Below are positions 33,290-43,714 of a stretch of 64,000 nt of DNA, piece by piece. This DNA comes from Gnetum montanum (lineage: Eukaryota; Streptophyta; Gnetopsida; Gnetales; Gnetaceae). The notes beneath the pieces are model-generated. The model saw only the letters and a list, made by a program, of their open reading frames with translations, had not been told where the DNA came from and ran no database searches. Each line of letters opens with the position of its first letter. Position 1 is the first letter of the stretch. The stretch spans positions 823,292-887,291 of the forward strand of contig MNCI01023302.1 of the NCBI GenBank assembly GCA_015680685.1, in the 5' to 3' direction. Made by a program: the position numbers and the translations under genes.

Positions 33290-34480
33290 GCAAGTTAAAA
33301 GAGAGCTTTGTTTAAAAAGGCAAATAAATTTGTGATTAAACATGGAATCTTATATAGAAAGGATTTCAGAGGGGTTTTGTTGGAATGTGTTCATAATGAT
33401 CACATCAATCCCATTTTGTAACAATTCCATGATCATTCTAATCTATTTTATGAATCTCTTAAGTCCACTATGTAATATATACTTTGCTATGGTTTTTATT
33501 GGCCTAGTATGTACCAAGATATACTTCAAGGATTCAAAGATGTCACAAATGTCAAATTCATGAATCAAAAATCAAAAAGGCTAAAGCTTTCTTAAAACCA
33601 GTAATTGCGGATAGATCATTTTAGCAATGGGACTTGGATTTTAATGGCATAATTAGTCCCTCAAGAGCTGGACATAAGTTTATTCTTACGGTTATTGATT
33701 ACTTTACTAAATGATCTAAAGCAATGGCTCTAAGGAAAATTTTAGCATTAGATGTGATTAAGTTCTTGGAAGATCATATTCGAAGTTGTTTTGGTCTACC
33801 TGAAGTGTTGGTATGTGATAATGGACCTACTTTTCAATCTAAAAAATTTATACCATTAACATCAAAAAATCCATCTTTCTATTTTCTTCTTCAAATTATT
33901 ATCCTAAAGCAAATAGCTTAGTTGAATTTACAAATAAAAATATTATTTCCTACATTAAGAAGTCAATAGATGGGAATCTAGGAAATTGGATCGATTGCTT
34001 ACGATCGCCATTATGGATTGATCATATTAGATTTAAGAAGGCTATTGGGACGTCAACTTATAACTTAGTCTACCGTTTACCTACAAGAATTACAAACAAG
34101 ATTATAAGTTTGGCATCAAATTTTGTGCAAAAATATAGTGAAAAAATTGATAAATATAGAAGTTTTATGGCCTTGCTAATCAAAAGAGAAGTCGAAAAGG
34201 ACAAAGTTAAGGATAATTTATTAAAGAATGCTTTTCAAGTCAAAAGTTAGGTTAATAGAAAGGCTCTAAAAAGAACTTTTAAAGTTGGCAATCTTGTATT
34301 ATTATGGAATATGAGGAAGCTAAGTAAGTTTTTAGCAATATGGACTAGTCCATTTTAGATTAAGAAACAACTACCAGAGGATACCTACAAGTTATTGACA
34401 TTAAGTGGAATAGAATTGAAGTTTCCCTATAATGTTTTACATATAAAAAATTATTTCGAGAAATTGTCCACAACTTAAAA
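33290..34480 (+). pseudogene. Integrase of element G, broken
   Basis: It has a zinc-region piece with FHDHS near 33428 and a C-rich end lost to frameshift near 33540. The core pieces are WDLDFNGIISPS (first Asp, near 33635), VIDYFTK, then VLVCDNGPTFQSKKF (second Asp, near 33815) in the open frame 33724-33921, and LVEFTNKNI (Glu, near 33922-33950). The C-terminal part has FKVGNLVLLWN and FKVP(Y)N.LH.KNYF near 34280-34460. The D, D, E set can be seen, but stops separate the parts. Confidence 0.72.
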
Positions 34481-35171
34481 TATATATAAGTTAGGAACAT
34501 ATATATGTATATAACTATAGTAATATATAGTATATATAACATATATATATATATATATTCTTACTTGTGATATATACAATAAATTGTGTGTGTGTGTAGT
34601 CTTATATAATATTTAATGATAACATATATATCTTATATGTATGCTTAGATAATTCTATATAAAAACATGTATATGTTAGAGTAGTAGTTTAAAAGTATTT
34701 AATTTAAAGTGTTAGTTTACATATTAAATCTATATTATCTTAAGTAATCCTTACTTGTAATGTGTGTAAGTAAGAGTGATGGTTTAGATAACTACATAGT
34801 GGTGAAATAATTTAAACAACCAAATAATGGAATTTGAATAAGCTAATTGTATGATGATGAAGTTAAATAAGTTTTGGCTCAATAGCAAAGTTGGTTAGTA
34901 GAATTGATGGGAATTTCAAATTTACCTTACACTATATAAGGAGATGTGAATTGCTTGGAAATACACCATTTCTCAATTGAACATTTAAGTGAAAAAGCAA
35001 GTTAATTGTTTAATTTTGAGGTAGAAAAATGGTTCTTGGAGAGACGGTAGCAAGAAGGCCTTTTATCCCATTTGTTACAAGATGCTACTTGGAGCATGTC
35101 TTGAGAGCCTATTATAAGGCAACTACACATGGAGCATCTAGTGAAAAACCTTTCTTACTTTGGCTTTCAAA
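34480..35171 (+). other. AT-rich region between G integrase and right LTR
   Basis: TA-rich microsatellite-like sequence lies at 34480-34560. Near 34930 stands TACACTATATAAGGAGATG, a TATA-like box, followed by a 64-codon frame at 35029-35223 without known relatives that runs into the right repeat. No polypurine tract is clear directly before 35172. Confidence 0.35.
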
Positions 35172-36257
35172 TGAGTTTATATTTCTATATTTCGGAATTA
35201 GAATGGATAAATTCCTAACCTAGAAATAAAGATAAAATAAAAACTCCATGGATGTTCTCGTGCTCAGTTTGTGCTCCCAAATTTCTTATCAAAACATATC
35301 ACATTAGGAAGAGGAAAATGGTAAACAATAATAGGGTATTAGAGCATTGATATCACCAACAACCTTGTTGTGGGTTCACAGCAGCAACATGAATAGTTCT
35401 TCAGGGAGGAGTTTCTTTTTTTTTACCATATTCATAAAGATTTGGCAGGTAGACATGAAATGTAGGGTTTGTTGTTGAACTAAAATAAAGTTCAAGGTGC
35501 AATAGAGAAAATAATTGTAAAAATACTAGGAGCAGAGCAATGGTGTGGTTGGAGAGAGCTCATCCACCAGTGGGAAACAAAGCAATTGTAAGCTAATTCC
35601 TTCTACATTGCTATTGGCTCAAATTCAAATGGAGAATCTGCAACGACTGCTAGAGGCACGACTAAGAGACTCTAACAACTCATGATCTAGGAGCATATGC
35701 AACAAAAGGGTAGCAACTAATGACAGTGTTACAGCACAAGACCAAGACCGTGTAGTTTTTAGCATGGAAGCCATGGGGATGGTGTGAACCTTCAAAGGTC
35801 TTACACATTAATGTGAACACATTGACACATAAAGCCCTAAAGCCACATAGTCTTATTCTTATTATAAATAAAGATTATTATCATTACCATATATATGGTT
35901 ATTTATAAATTTAAAAAGGAGGTTTTACGATTTAAGTGAAGAATTTATAAATATTTGATAATTATAACTTTATTTTCTATGGGAATTTAAATTTTTTTAA
36001 AATAGAACTTCTTATGGAAGTTATAACTATAATCCCTTGATATTTGTAAGGTTATAATTACTCATAGGACACTTGTCAATTGTGGCATGTATTTCTCAAA
36101 TTTTTGTAACTTCTATGGTTATCTCCATGATATTTGTTACCAAGAAAATGCTTGGTAACCATAGCTGAAATTTCTAATAACTTTCTATGGAAGTTATAAC
36201 TTCTAGGATGGTTATAAACTAGCTTAGTTATATATATTTATAATATATATCTATAAA
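35172..36257 (+). repeat. Right long terminal repeat of G, first part
   Basis: It matches 25718-27530 of the left repeat but has only one copy of the 384-bp unit (about 35465-35850). Homology stops at GGTTATAAA near 36219. About 36 extra AT-rich bases follow before the inverted repeat of the inserted island. Confidence 0.75.
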
Positions 36258-36291
36258 TTGGCCGATAGAATCTTATAAGATTACAAGTAAG

Positions 36292-37232
36292 NNNNNNNNN
36301 NNNNNNNNNNNNNNNNNNNNNNNNNNNNNNNNNNNNNNNNNNNNNNNNNNNNNNNNNNNNNNNNNNNNNNNNNNNNNNNNNNNNNNNNNNNNNNNNNNNN
36401 NNNNNNNNNNNNNNNNNNNNNNNNNNNNNNNNNNNNNNNNNNNNNNNNNNNNNNNNNNNNNNNNNNNNNNNNNNNNNNNNNNNNNNNNNNNNNNNNNNNN
36501 NNNNNNNNNNNNNNNNNNNNNNNNNNNNNNNNNNNNNNNNNNNNNNNNNNNNNNNNNNNNNNNNNNNNNNNNNNNNNNNNNNNNNNNNNNNNNNNNNNNN
36601 NNNNNNNNNNNNNNNNNNNNNNNNNNNNNNNNNNNNNNNNNNNNNNNNNNNNNNNNNNNNNNNNNNNNNNNNNNNNNNNNNNNNNNNNNNNNNNNNNNNN
36701 NNNNNNNNNNNNNNNNNNNNNNNNNNNNNNNNNNNNNNNNNNNNNNNNNNNNNNNNNNNNNNNNNNNNNNNNNNNNNNNNNNNNNNNNNNNNNNNNNNNN
36801 NNNNNNNNNNNNNNNNNNNNNNNNNNNNNNNNNNNNNNNNNNNNNNNNNNNNNNNNNNNNNNNNNNNNNNNNNNNNNNNNNNNNNNNNNNNNNNNNNNNN
36901 NNNNNNNNNNNNNNNNNNNNNNNNNNNNNNNNNNNNNNNNNNNNNNNNNNNNNNNNNNNNNNNNNNNNNNNNNNNNNNNNNNNNNNNNNNNNNNNNNNNN
37001 NNNNNNNNNNNNNNNNNNNNNNNNNNNNNNNNNNNNNNNNNNNNNNNNNNNNNNNNNNNNNNNNNNNNNNNNNNNNNNNNNNNNNNNNNNNNNNNNNNNN
37101 NNNNNNNNNNNNNNNNNNNNNNNNNNNNNNNNNNNNNNNNNNNNNNNNNNNNNNNNNNNNNNNNNNNNNNNNNNNNNNNNNNNNNNNNNNNNNNNNNNNN
37201 NNNNNNNNNNNNNNNNNNNNNNNNNNNNNNNN
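36292..37232. other. Assembly gap (N run)
   Basis: These 941 bases are all N. The real length is unknown. A long frame spanning it on the minus strand is meaningless. Confidence 0.99.
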
Positions 37233-37303
37233 TAAAAAAAATCATAGCAAAAAGGCCTGTGAAAATCCCAGTATTACAAACTCAAGCTTCCACAAAGATG
37301 CGT

Positions 37304-37384
37304 GTTGTTGTAGTATAGTGGTAAGTATTTTCGCCTGTCACGCGGACGACCCGGGTTTGATCCCGCAATACATTGCCCAACGGC
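37304..37384 (+). tRNA. tRNA-Asp(GTC)-like sequence with insert in the T-arm region, probably a pseudogene
   Basis: It follows the plant nuclear tRNA-Asp from GTTGTTGTAGTATAGTGG through the anticodon stem-loop CTGTCAC (anticodon GTC at 37337-37339) to GACCCGGGTTTGATCCC. The normal 3' side is then interrupted: about nine extra bases (near AATACATTG) precede CCCAACGGC. The acceptor stem still pairs, GTTGTTG with CAACGGC. It is 81 bases long against 72. A long T-rich run does not follow closely, and the insert makes function unlikely. It sits just right of the assembly gap. Confidence 0.75.
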
Positions 37385-37545
37385 ATATCCTAATGTTTCT
37401 TATTCAATTTGTTTCAATTTAGATAATTTCAATAAATTTTTGATTGATTTTATGTATTTTCTCTATTATTCCTACTTAAAATTGTTTTTTTAATTTTATT
37501 TTTGCATATTCAAATCTTTTATTTGGAGATTGCAATTGCTAAGAA

Positions 37546-37558
37546 TTTTCTTATTTTT
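37546..37558. repeat. Left target-site duplication of the small LINE
   Basis: TTTTCTTATTTTT here is repeated exactly at 38342-38354. On the minus strand it is A-rich, fitting L1-type endonuclease targets. Confidence 0.85.
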
Positions 37559-38341
37559 TTTTATTTTTTTTAAAAAAGGTCGAGCGAATATATTTCAAAA
37601 AAAGAAGCTATACAAAGCATAGCGTGGGCCAGGGCCCCTGGCCCCACGCCCGCCAAGGAATTTCCCCGGGGCTGCCCATAGCATCCCTGTCATTGCCACC
37701 CCGCTGACGAAGGACTACCCATCCCACAAGGATAAGACAGTAAACCCCTCCCCTGACACCCCGTCTACCGATGGCGGCAACCAACCGTGAGACGGGGATG
37801 TGGACCTAATTTTTGCTAGGCTGTCCCGGCCCGTCCTCCCTGCGGCATCTGAATTCTTCGATGATTTGGGCGATGCCGGTCCTGTGGTTGGGGGTGCTCA
37901 CCTTGAAGGCCTGCAGTGCTGGATTCAGGATTCGTTCCCCCAGTATGTCATTGGTTCCAGCAGTAAGCTCATGCCTCTCCTCCGCCGGGATCTGGATTCG
38001 TCGCTTGATCCGCCCCTGGGTAATGTCATGGGGGGTGCCCTGGCCGTGCGAAGCGACCGCCCTGAAGCCCCGCCGCGTTCTCGCTTGCTGCTTGGAAGGT
38101 TCTAATGTTGTGTGAGGAGCCATGGCGGAGGCAATCTCGTCCCAAAGCTTAGTGATCTTCGTGCAAAGGATGCTCATGGGGGGGAGTGCTGCACCTTTGA
38201 AAATGCAATCATTCTTGGCCTGCCATAGGACCCAGAGCACGGCGAGCGTTGCCGAGTTGCCCGAGAACTCTGGGGTGTGGAGCCCTGCCGTTTTCCAGAG
38301 CGGCGAGGTGACCTGACAATCAAGGACGAAGTGCTGCAGCG
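37559..38341 (-). mobile_element. 5'-truncated plant L1-type LINE (minus strand)
   Basis: This GC-rich 0.78-kb piece stands out from AT-rich flanks. On the minus strand it codes for the end of ORF2 and has a 3' untranslated part ending ATTCGCTCGACC followed by an A-rich tail (37559-37580). Perfect 13-bp duplications (37546-37558 and 38342-38354) flank it. Truncation at the 5' end is the usual outcome of incomplete target-primed reverse transcription. Confidence 0.88.
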
Positions 38342-38498
38342 TTTTCTTATTTTTATATGGGACCCCCCCTTTAATTGTTGGATTATCTATTATGTGCAAA
38401 AGTGCATTATCTTTAATACTTTTACATAGTTGTTTTGTATCACAATGAAGCACTTCCTCCGCAAATCTATATATATGTGCACACTCAACATAGTTCAT
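37806..38498 (-). pseudogene. Chimeric frame: flanking sequence fused to LINE ORF2 C-terminus
   Basis: This 230-codon frame has two origins. Codons 1-48 or so lie in AT-rich flank (38498-38355). The rest is the LINE: TLQHFVLDCQVTSPLWK and LWVLWQAKNDCIFKG match the zinc-binding C-terminal region of plant LINE reverse transcriptases (zf-RVT type), followed by a basic tail. The border coincides with the 13-bp duplication. The frame is open by chance of insertion. The LINE part lacks the endonuclease and RT. A product is unlikely without a promoter. Confidence 0.7.
38342..38354. repeat. Right target-site duplication of the small LINE
   Basis: Exact copy of 37546-37558. Confidence 0.85.
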
Positions 38499-39341
38499 TT
38501 TTGTTACATTTAAAAATGAACATAGAGTTAATAATGTTTGGCCCTTTTGAGTATTCTATCATTAGCCATCAAAATACATAATCAAGTAAATCATTTACAT
38601 AATACATTCGCACCTCTATTAAGATGTGATTAAAATTATGTCCAACAAATTTATTGCCAAAGTTATTTCATTGCAAAGTTTTAGTCATGGCAAAGCATAG
38701 AATTAAAAGTTTCTCAAATTAAAGAAAAAAATGGTTTCTAAAAGCCTAATATAGTCATTGCATTATGGAATCATAAACTCTGTTACATATCGTAATTTTA
38801 TCTGATGAAAAATCAAGTTGAAGAGTTTGAACGGTATGCCGCATTAGAAACCCAAATTTTCTCAAATCGTGGAAAATTTGGAGTACAATGCTAGCTTTGC
38901 GCTAACCCATCCCATACCCATCCCAAAACCGCGTATACTTTCCCTGTTTTCTGGGCGAGACAAAAAAACGTCTGCTGCAAAATCCCAAAACACACACATA
39001 ACCCATTCTCTCTTCTTCGTATCCATGTCGGCTCTGTGTTTTTGTCTGTGCGAAAACTCAGCTACATATCCGCATCTTCATCTTCATCTTCATCATCATT
39101 CATTTCACTTCACTGTACTGCAAAATCGGCAACCAAAAAACCCCACCAAAAACTCCTACCACTTCTTATGATAACAACAACAAATTCCATTCAATAAAAG
39201 AAGAGAAATATAGTTCCGGAAATGTACCTCGGCAACATATAAATTTGGACACGCAGAATTCAGAAAACTAACAGTGGTAAGAGAGAAAATAGAAACCGCG
39301 TCTCTCTAGAGTGAGAGTAGTAAAGATCAGAGATTACAGAG
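38355..39341. other. Island sequence without a recognised gene
   Basis: It includes a 100-codon plus-strand frame at 38869-39171 that is rich in His, Ser, Leu and Pro and has CTTCAT repeats near 39075. It looks more like the upstream or 5' untranslated part of a plant gene than coding sequence. It may belong to the germin-like fragment that follows. Confidence 0.3.
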
Positions 39342-40110
39342 ATGAGGCATTTTTTAAGGACCTATATTTTTTTCCGTTGGTGCAATTCTCATGTTAGTTT
39401 TGGTGAATTCTCATGTATTAAAGAACACAAACCGTGTATCCAGACTGATGCAGGCGATATCTTTTTTACTCAAGGAACACCACTGTTAGTTTCGGTGAAT
39501 TCTCATGTATCCAGACTCGCCCCACTCTGTTCCCCATGAATTTTTGGCAGTTCAACAATCTAAATCTTCTGCGCTGTCATAACCCACAACAGTTACTGCA
39601 TGGTTGAGTTTATTCCCACAGTAACCTGTGAATATTCCTGCAATAGCACGTACATGATTTAATTCCATGAAACACAATTTTATTATGTTAATGCTAAAAC
39701 ATTGCCTTCATGAAAATGTATAGTACTTCTCTATAGAACAGGTTACTGTGAATATTCCCTGCAAAACAGCACGTACATGATTTAATTCCATGAAAAGTAA
39801 TTTTATTGCGTTAATGCTAAAACATTGCCAGAGTTTAATTTCATGAAAATGTATACGTACTCCTCTGTAGAACAGCAACATGCAGGGTCTCATTCTGGCT
39901 TACAGCGATTTCAGCCCAGGTGGCGTCTTTTGGCCTCATAGTCATCCATGGGCCACTGAGTTCGTGTTTCTGATCCATGGTGGGTTGGTTTTGGCGGGAT
40001 TTGTGGACAGAAACAACCAATTGTTCCAGGAGACTCTGAATGCAGGTGATATGTTTGTGTTCCCTCGGGAACTGACGCACTTTCAGATCTTGATCCACGC
40101 TTCGATCCTG
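39342..40110 (+). pseudogene. Germin-like protein gene fragment (cupin), two exon-like parts
   Basis: The first part (39342-39539) has AGDIFFTQG, like the A(D/G)DF.F.GL region of germin-like proteins, and ends at a stop. The second part (39880-40110) carries a clear cupin core: SPGGVFWPHSHPWATE, with the HxH and Glu metal ligands of germin box 1, then GFVDRNNQLFQETLNAGDMFVFPRELTHFQ, box 2, where the usual PxG is PRE and the later Asn is gone. ACATGCAG before GGTCTC could be an intron acceptor. Germin-like proteins are secreted metal-binding cell-wall proteins. No signal peptide or C-terminal barrel end is present, so this is a captured or decayed fragment. Confidence 0.75.
39618..39875 (+). 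repeat. Tandem duplication of about 122-136 bp between germin-like parts
   Basis: The copies start near 39618 (ACAGTAACCTGTGAATATTCC) and 39739 (ACAGGTTACTGTGAATATTCC), without those words being identical. Both share GCACGTACATGATTTAATTCC and AATGCTAAAACATTGCC. They lie in the presumed intron. Confidence 0.75.
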
Positions 40111-40158
40111 TTCTGATCCGTGCATGGTTTCTGTATTTTCCACGTCAGCATCACACGT

Positions 40159-40252
40159 AAGCAGCGTTGCGCACAAAATAGCGTTCCCGAAATGGGCCAT
40201 GGAAAAGTAAACGCTGGTCAGCGTTACGCACAAAATATTAACGTTCCCGATT
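40159..40252 (+). repeat. Subterminal direct repeats at the island's right end
   Basis: CAGCGTTGCGCACAAAATA followed by GCGTTCCCGA (40159-40189) recurs as CAGCGTTACGCACAAAATA followed by TTAACGTTCCCGA (40217-40248). They lie within 120 bp of the inverted repeat, where DNA transposons often have transposase-binding repeats. Confidence 0.6.
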
Positions 40253-40279
40253 TCTCACTGGTAATGGCCTATCGGCCAA

Positions 40280-41491
40280 ATTAATCCCCTAGATATTTGT
40301 AATAACCTCAACTTTTCATGATGACTGTAACTACATTAAAGTTACTATAAATGGGCTTTAAGAGTAGAGTTTGAGGGAGTGGGAATAAGCATACTAAGAA
40401 GGATATTGACGATTTCTTGAAAAGTATGACTTGCTAAAGACATTAATTGAGCTTCTTTGTTTTAATCTTGTGAGTTCATTTCTTCCCAATTTGTTTTAGT
40501 CACTTAGCTAATAGTTTAGATAGTATTGTGCTTGGCATTTAATTTTGGGATTTTTTTGGGTTACTTTTATAGCTTTGTTTTTTTGCAATATTAGACTTCT
40601 ATTAAGATTTTTCATAGAAGAGCTTATGTTGTTGAAAAGCCTTTAGTGTAATTAATAGTAATGTCTTAATGAAACTGCCTATTTTGAGCATAAAATATTT
40701 AGGAAAATATTTGGTATTTTGAGATTATGAAAATGGCTTCATTCTTTTAAAATGTATTGCCTTGGTATTTTAATCTTAAAATTGTCAAATTTTTCTAAAG
40801 GCTCTTTTAAATGCAACTCTTGACAACTATTAACTAGCCAAAATAGAGACTATGACTTTGTCATTTATGTAACATTTTTGGTAGTATAATAATATTATCT
40901 TTTATGAAATTTCTTGTTGAGCTCAGAGGGTTTGGACAATTTGTAGTTATATTGAATTGGAATAGCTTTATTGTGAAGTGTTTTCTCATGTCAATTTATC
41001 TTGCTTAAATATTTGAGATTTCACAAAAATCTACTTTCTTTTCTTTTTCTTTCTAAGTCCACTAAATCTCACTCTATTTCTAGTTTTCTTGTGAAATTTT
41101 CTCTGTAGGGGAAACTAGGAGTAAATTGGCAAATTTGTGCTCAAAAATTTTTGCAAAATTTTATTTGTTACAAGTAACATACTTTAGGGACTATATAGAC
41201 TAAGTGACTTGACAAAATAGGAACCTTCAACAAATTCACAGTATTTAACAAAGTTAGCTAATTTTTTTTTATGAAATCCAATTACAGTTTCAAACATAAC
41301 CCAACCATTTCAACATTCATAATAGCAAACACATACTCACATAACAATTAAGTCTATTTGGAGGTATTTGTGCCTTGGTGTTGCCAGAGACCAATAAGTG
41401 TCTAAACCTTGTTTAAAGAACACCTTTGTTTTCCATGTCCTAGGTCACGAGACCTAGAGGCCCCAACGTTGGTGGTCCTAAATGGTTGCCA
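40280..41491 (+). repeat. Right long terminal repeat of G, second part
   Basis: Homology to 27529-28740 of the left repeat resumes at ATTAATCCCC and continues through the TATA box (CTATAAATGGG, 40345-40355) to GGTTGCCA. Element B sequence follows at once. Confidence 0.75.
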
Positions 41492-42014
41492 ACACAAATG
41501 AAAACAATTCGTAGTGTGGTTTGTCAATGCTAAGGAACTATTTCCAACAATGCCATACCTATGGGACATTCCTATACCAACCCACGTTGGCAAAGTTACG
41601 TGGACTATGTATGATTCATGAAGTAAGGAAGATAATATTAAAGCATTGTTAGATGCTTTCAAGCTTTTACTATAAGCAAAAACAACAATAGAGTGGCCTC
41701 AACTGCCTCCACCACTATGAGTGCTAGAGCCTAGCGAAGGACCTTCAACACCCCAGGAGCCTCCACCCCTTTACACTATTTGAATTTTGCCTTATCTTCA
41801 ACAATCTAAGGGAACTTGCCATTAATTTTTGTAAGGGTGTCCAATTTTGTTATCATGGACACTAATTTTGTAATTTTGTACAATCTGGCACTTAGAGTTA
41901 GTCACTTAGTCAGAGTTACTCAATTAATAATGCTATACTTTTCTAATTTTTTGTAAGAAGCTTGATCCTACTTTTGTTCACTTAAGGATGAGTATTCACT
42001 CAGTCATGGGAGTA
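41492..42014 (+). pseudogene. End of B third ORF, short 3' region and polypurine tract
   Basis: The first 230 bases match the last part of the third ORF of D (51885-52110): ACAATT(C/T), TGG.(A/T)TGTCAA.GC and CCAACC.A(C/A).TTG.C words in the same order. A T-rich region with GAGTTAGTCA words follows, shared with E at 59710-59740. It ends in CAGTCATGGGAGTA (42001-42014), the polypurine tract. Confidence 0.55.
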
Positions 42015-42836
42015 TGATGAAGTATTGTTAACATAACCCCAACATGCATTAATGCAAATTTTAGTCAAGCCTATATAAATGCATGTACCCATCACATTTA
42101 TGGCATGTTAAGTCATTAGTATAGCCAAACTCTTGAGGTTTTCTTTTTCCAAAGTTAGAATATTTTCTAAGTATCTACATCATGAACTAAAGTAATTGTA
42201 CGAATTTTTATTCGAGCATCATGTACCTTGACACATTGATGTGAATGGTAATAAAGATGATATTCTTGATATTCATTGCAACACATGGAATAGATTAATA
42301 TTTCTTACTTGCACTTTGTCCTTTATTTACTTTATATTCTTGTTGTAATTAATTAATACATTTAATAATAAAAACATAAGTACAACCACTTTGAGAATAC
42401 CATTTAATAGTTGGTAATCCTAGTAGTGGTCATTTGGTACACCTAATAATTATCACTTGGTAACCTAGTAACATCAAGATGAGTTCAAGATGTGTACGGA
42501 AAGTGGGTATGGATACTTATGTTAGGATAGTTAGCCGTAGAATAGCTAGATAGTTAGAATAGTTAATTATCAATCATTTATTTGTTTACCAACACTTCGG
42601 AAAAACCCATATAAAAATTATAAATATAAATAAATATCATATGTCTTAACTCATACTTAACTATACCTAAGAGCCTACACAAGTGAAAGTTAAGAAGACA
42701 ATGATCACATGGCCTCTAAGTTCACCATCTTTGTCTATAGGCACACTTAGGAGCTAAGTCCATGGAATTCGACTGAATCACTAGTGCATGCTTATAATTT
42801 GTATGGTTGGGCAAAGGGACTACTCACTTTTCATCA
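42015..42836 (+). repeat. 3' LTR of element B
   Basis: TGATGAAG...TTTTCATCA, 822 bp, directly after the polypurine tract. It has CTATATAAATG at 42071-42081 (TATA-like) and the family R/U5 features, including TTTTATTCGAGCA and AATAAAGATGA near 42208-42260. Gag of D follows without a primer site, so B probably inserted in D's leader or gag start. Confidence 0.7.
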
Positions 42837-43714
42837 ACATGACTAGGCCATATCAACCAACAAAGTTTTAAGCAATAATGGATGCCATTAGGAAGGTAAG
42901 ATATGAACAAGATAAAGGAAAGAAAGCATCATAGATAGTTGTCCTTGAAGCAAAAAAAAAAAAAAGAAAAGATGTTCCATATCAAGTTGAAAAATTCTAT
43001 TAGAGTCATATATCTCATTTTCAAATATCAATAATATGTATTGAGGATCCTATCAAAGTAAAACTACATTCAATTCTTACAGAAACCCTTGGAAGAAATG
43101 AGGAGAAATCCAAACTTAGTAGGAATTCAAGGCCTAAAACCTCCAATGGATCCAGAAGAGATGAATCAAGGAGTCATAAAAAGAAAAGTAGTCAACACCA
43201 TTCTCCAACTCCTCCATCCTCTTTCTTACACTCATTAATAGAGTCTAACAAGAGGGAACAAAGACTAAGGGATCATGATGGAGAAAGAAGAAGAGATCAT
43301 GAGAGACATGCAAATAGAAGAAGACATCCTGATATAGAAGAAGATGGTGATGAAGAAAGAGAAGAAATGATTGGACAAGAAAAAATAAAGCATGATGAGC
43401 ATTGAAGGGGTCATCACTATAATAGAGCTTATGAATTTGAAGACTATGAAGAACCCTTATGAGCAACTCATCACATGGTCAACATTAGGGAAGTAGTGTA
43501 TATTCCTACTAGGCATTTAAGGGATAGTCACATCAAATAACTTGATATGAACAATATCACAAAGTTTGAAGGTGGATATAATATAGATCCACAACACTAC
43601 CTCTAAGCCTTCAATGATGTTTGTACCCTACAAAATATAGAGAATGGCTAAAAAAACTAAAGTTGTTTTCATAAACATTCACCAAGGAAGCAAAGAGCTT
43701 GTATATATCCTTAG

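Larger units (their letters stand above)
36258..40279. mobile_element. TIR-bounded island inserted in G right LTR
   Basis: The ends are TTGGCCGATAG (36258-36268) and CTATCGGCCAA (40269-40279), perfect 11-bp inverted repeats at exactly the borders where G's repeat breaks off and resumes. AAATT occurs at both sides (36255-36259 and 40278-40282) if the repeat is counted from GGCC, a possible 5-bp target duplication. The contents differ from the surroundings: an assembly gap, a tRNA-Asp-like sequence, a LINE end and germin-like exons. No transposase is visible, though 941 bases are unknown. It could be a non-autonomous DNA transposon carrying gene pieces. The superfamily cannot be named. Confidence 0.6.
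25718..41491 (+). mobile_element. Element G: Ty3/gypsy element with RNase H upstream of RT
   Basis: Direct terminal repeats (25718-28740 and 35172-41491, the latter split by an inserted island) enclose gag, protease, an RNase H-like domain, RT, a second RNase H and integrase, all on the plus strand. The repeats start near TGA and end CCA. Both contain a TATA box. To its right, element B resumes within its third ORF, so G inserted into B. Frameshifts and stops occur in every domain. Protein patterns, above all the extra RNase H, point to the Tat-like side of plant Ty3/gypsy. I recall plant polyproteins with this order, so it is not necessarily new. Confidence 0.7.

Noticed and set aside
34480-34560. 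TA-rich repeats as a regulatory site
   Set aside because: Simple-sequence microsatellite; nothing specific supports a function.
36238-37245. 335-codon minus-strand frame
   Set aside because: It spans the N run and has almost no real residues.
38869-39171. 100-codon frame rich in His, Ser and Pro
   Set aside because: No recognisable domain and a simple CTTCAT repeat; kept only as possible upstream sequence of the germin-like fragment.
42015-42836. This LTR as the 5' LTR of D
   Set aside because: It directly follows a polypurine tract and the end of B's third ORF, no primer site follows it, and its U3 differs from D's 3' LTR. It fits B's 3' LTR better.
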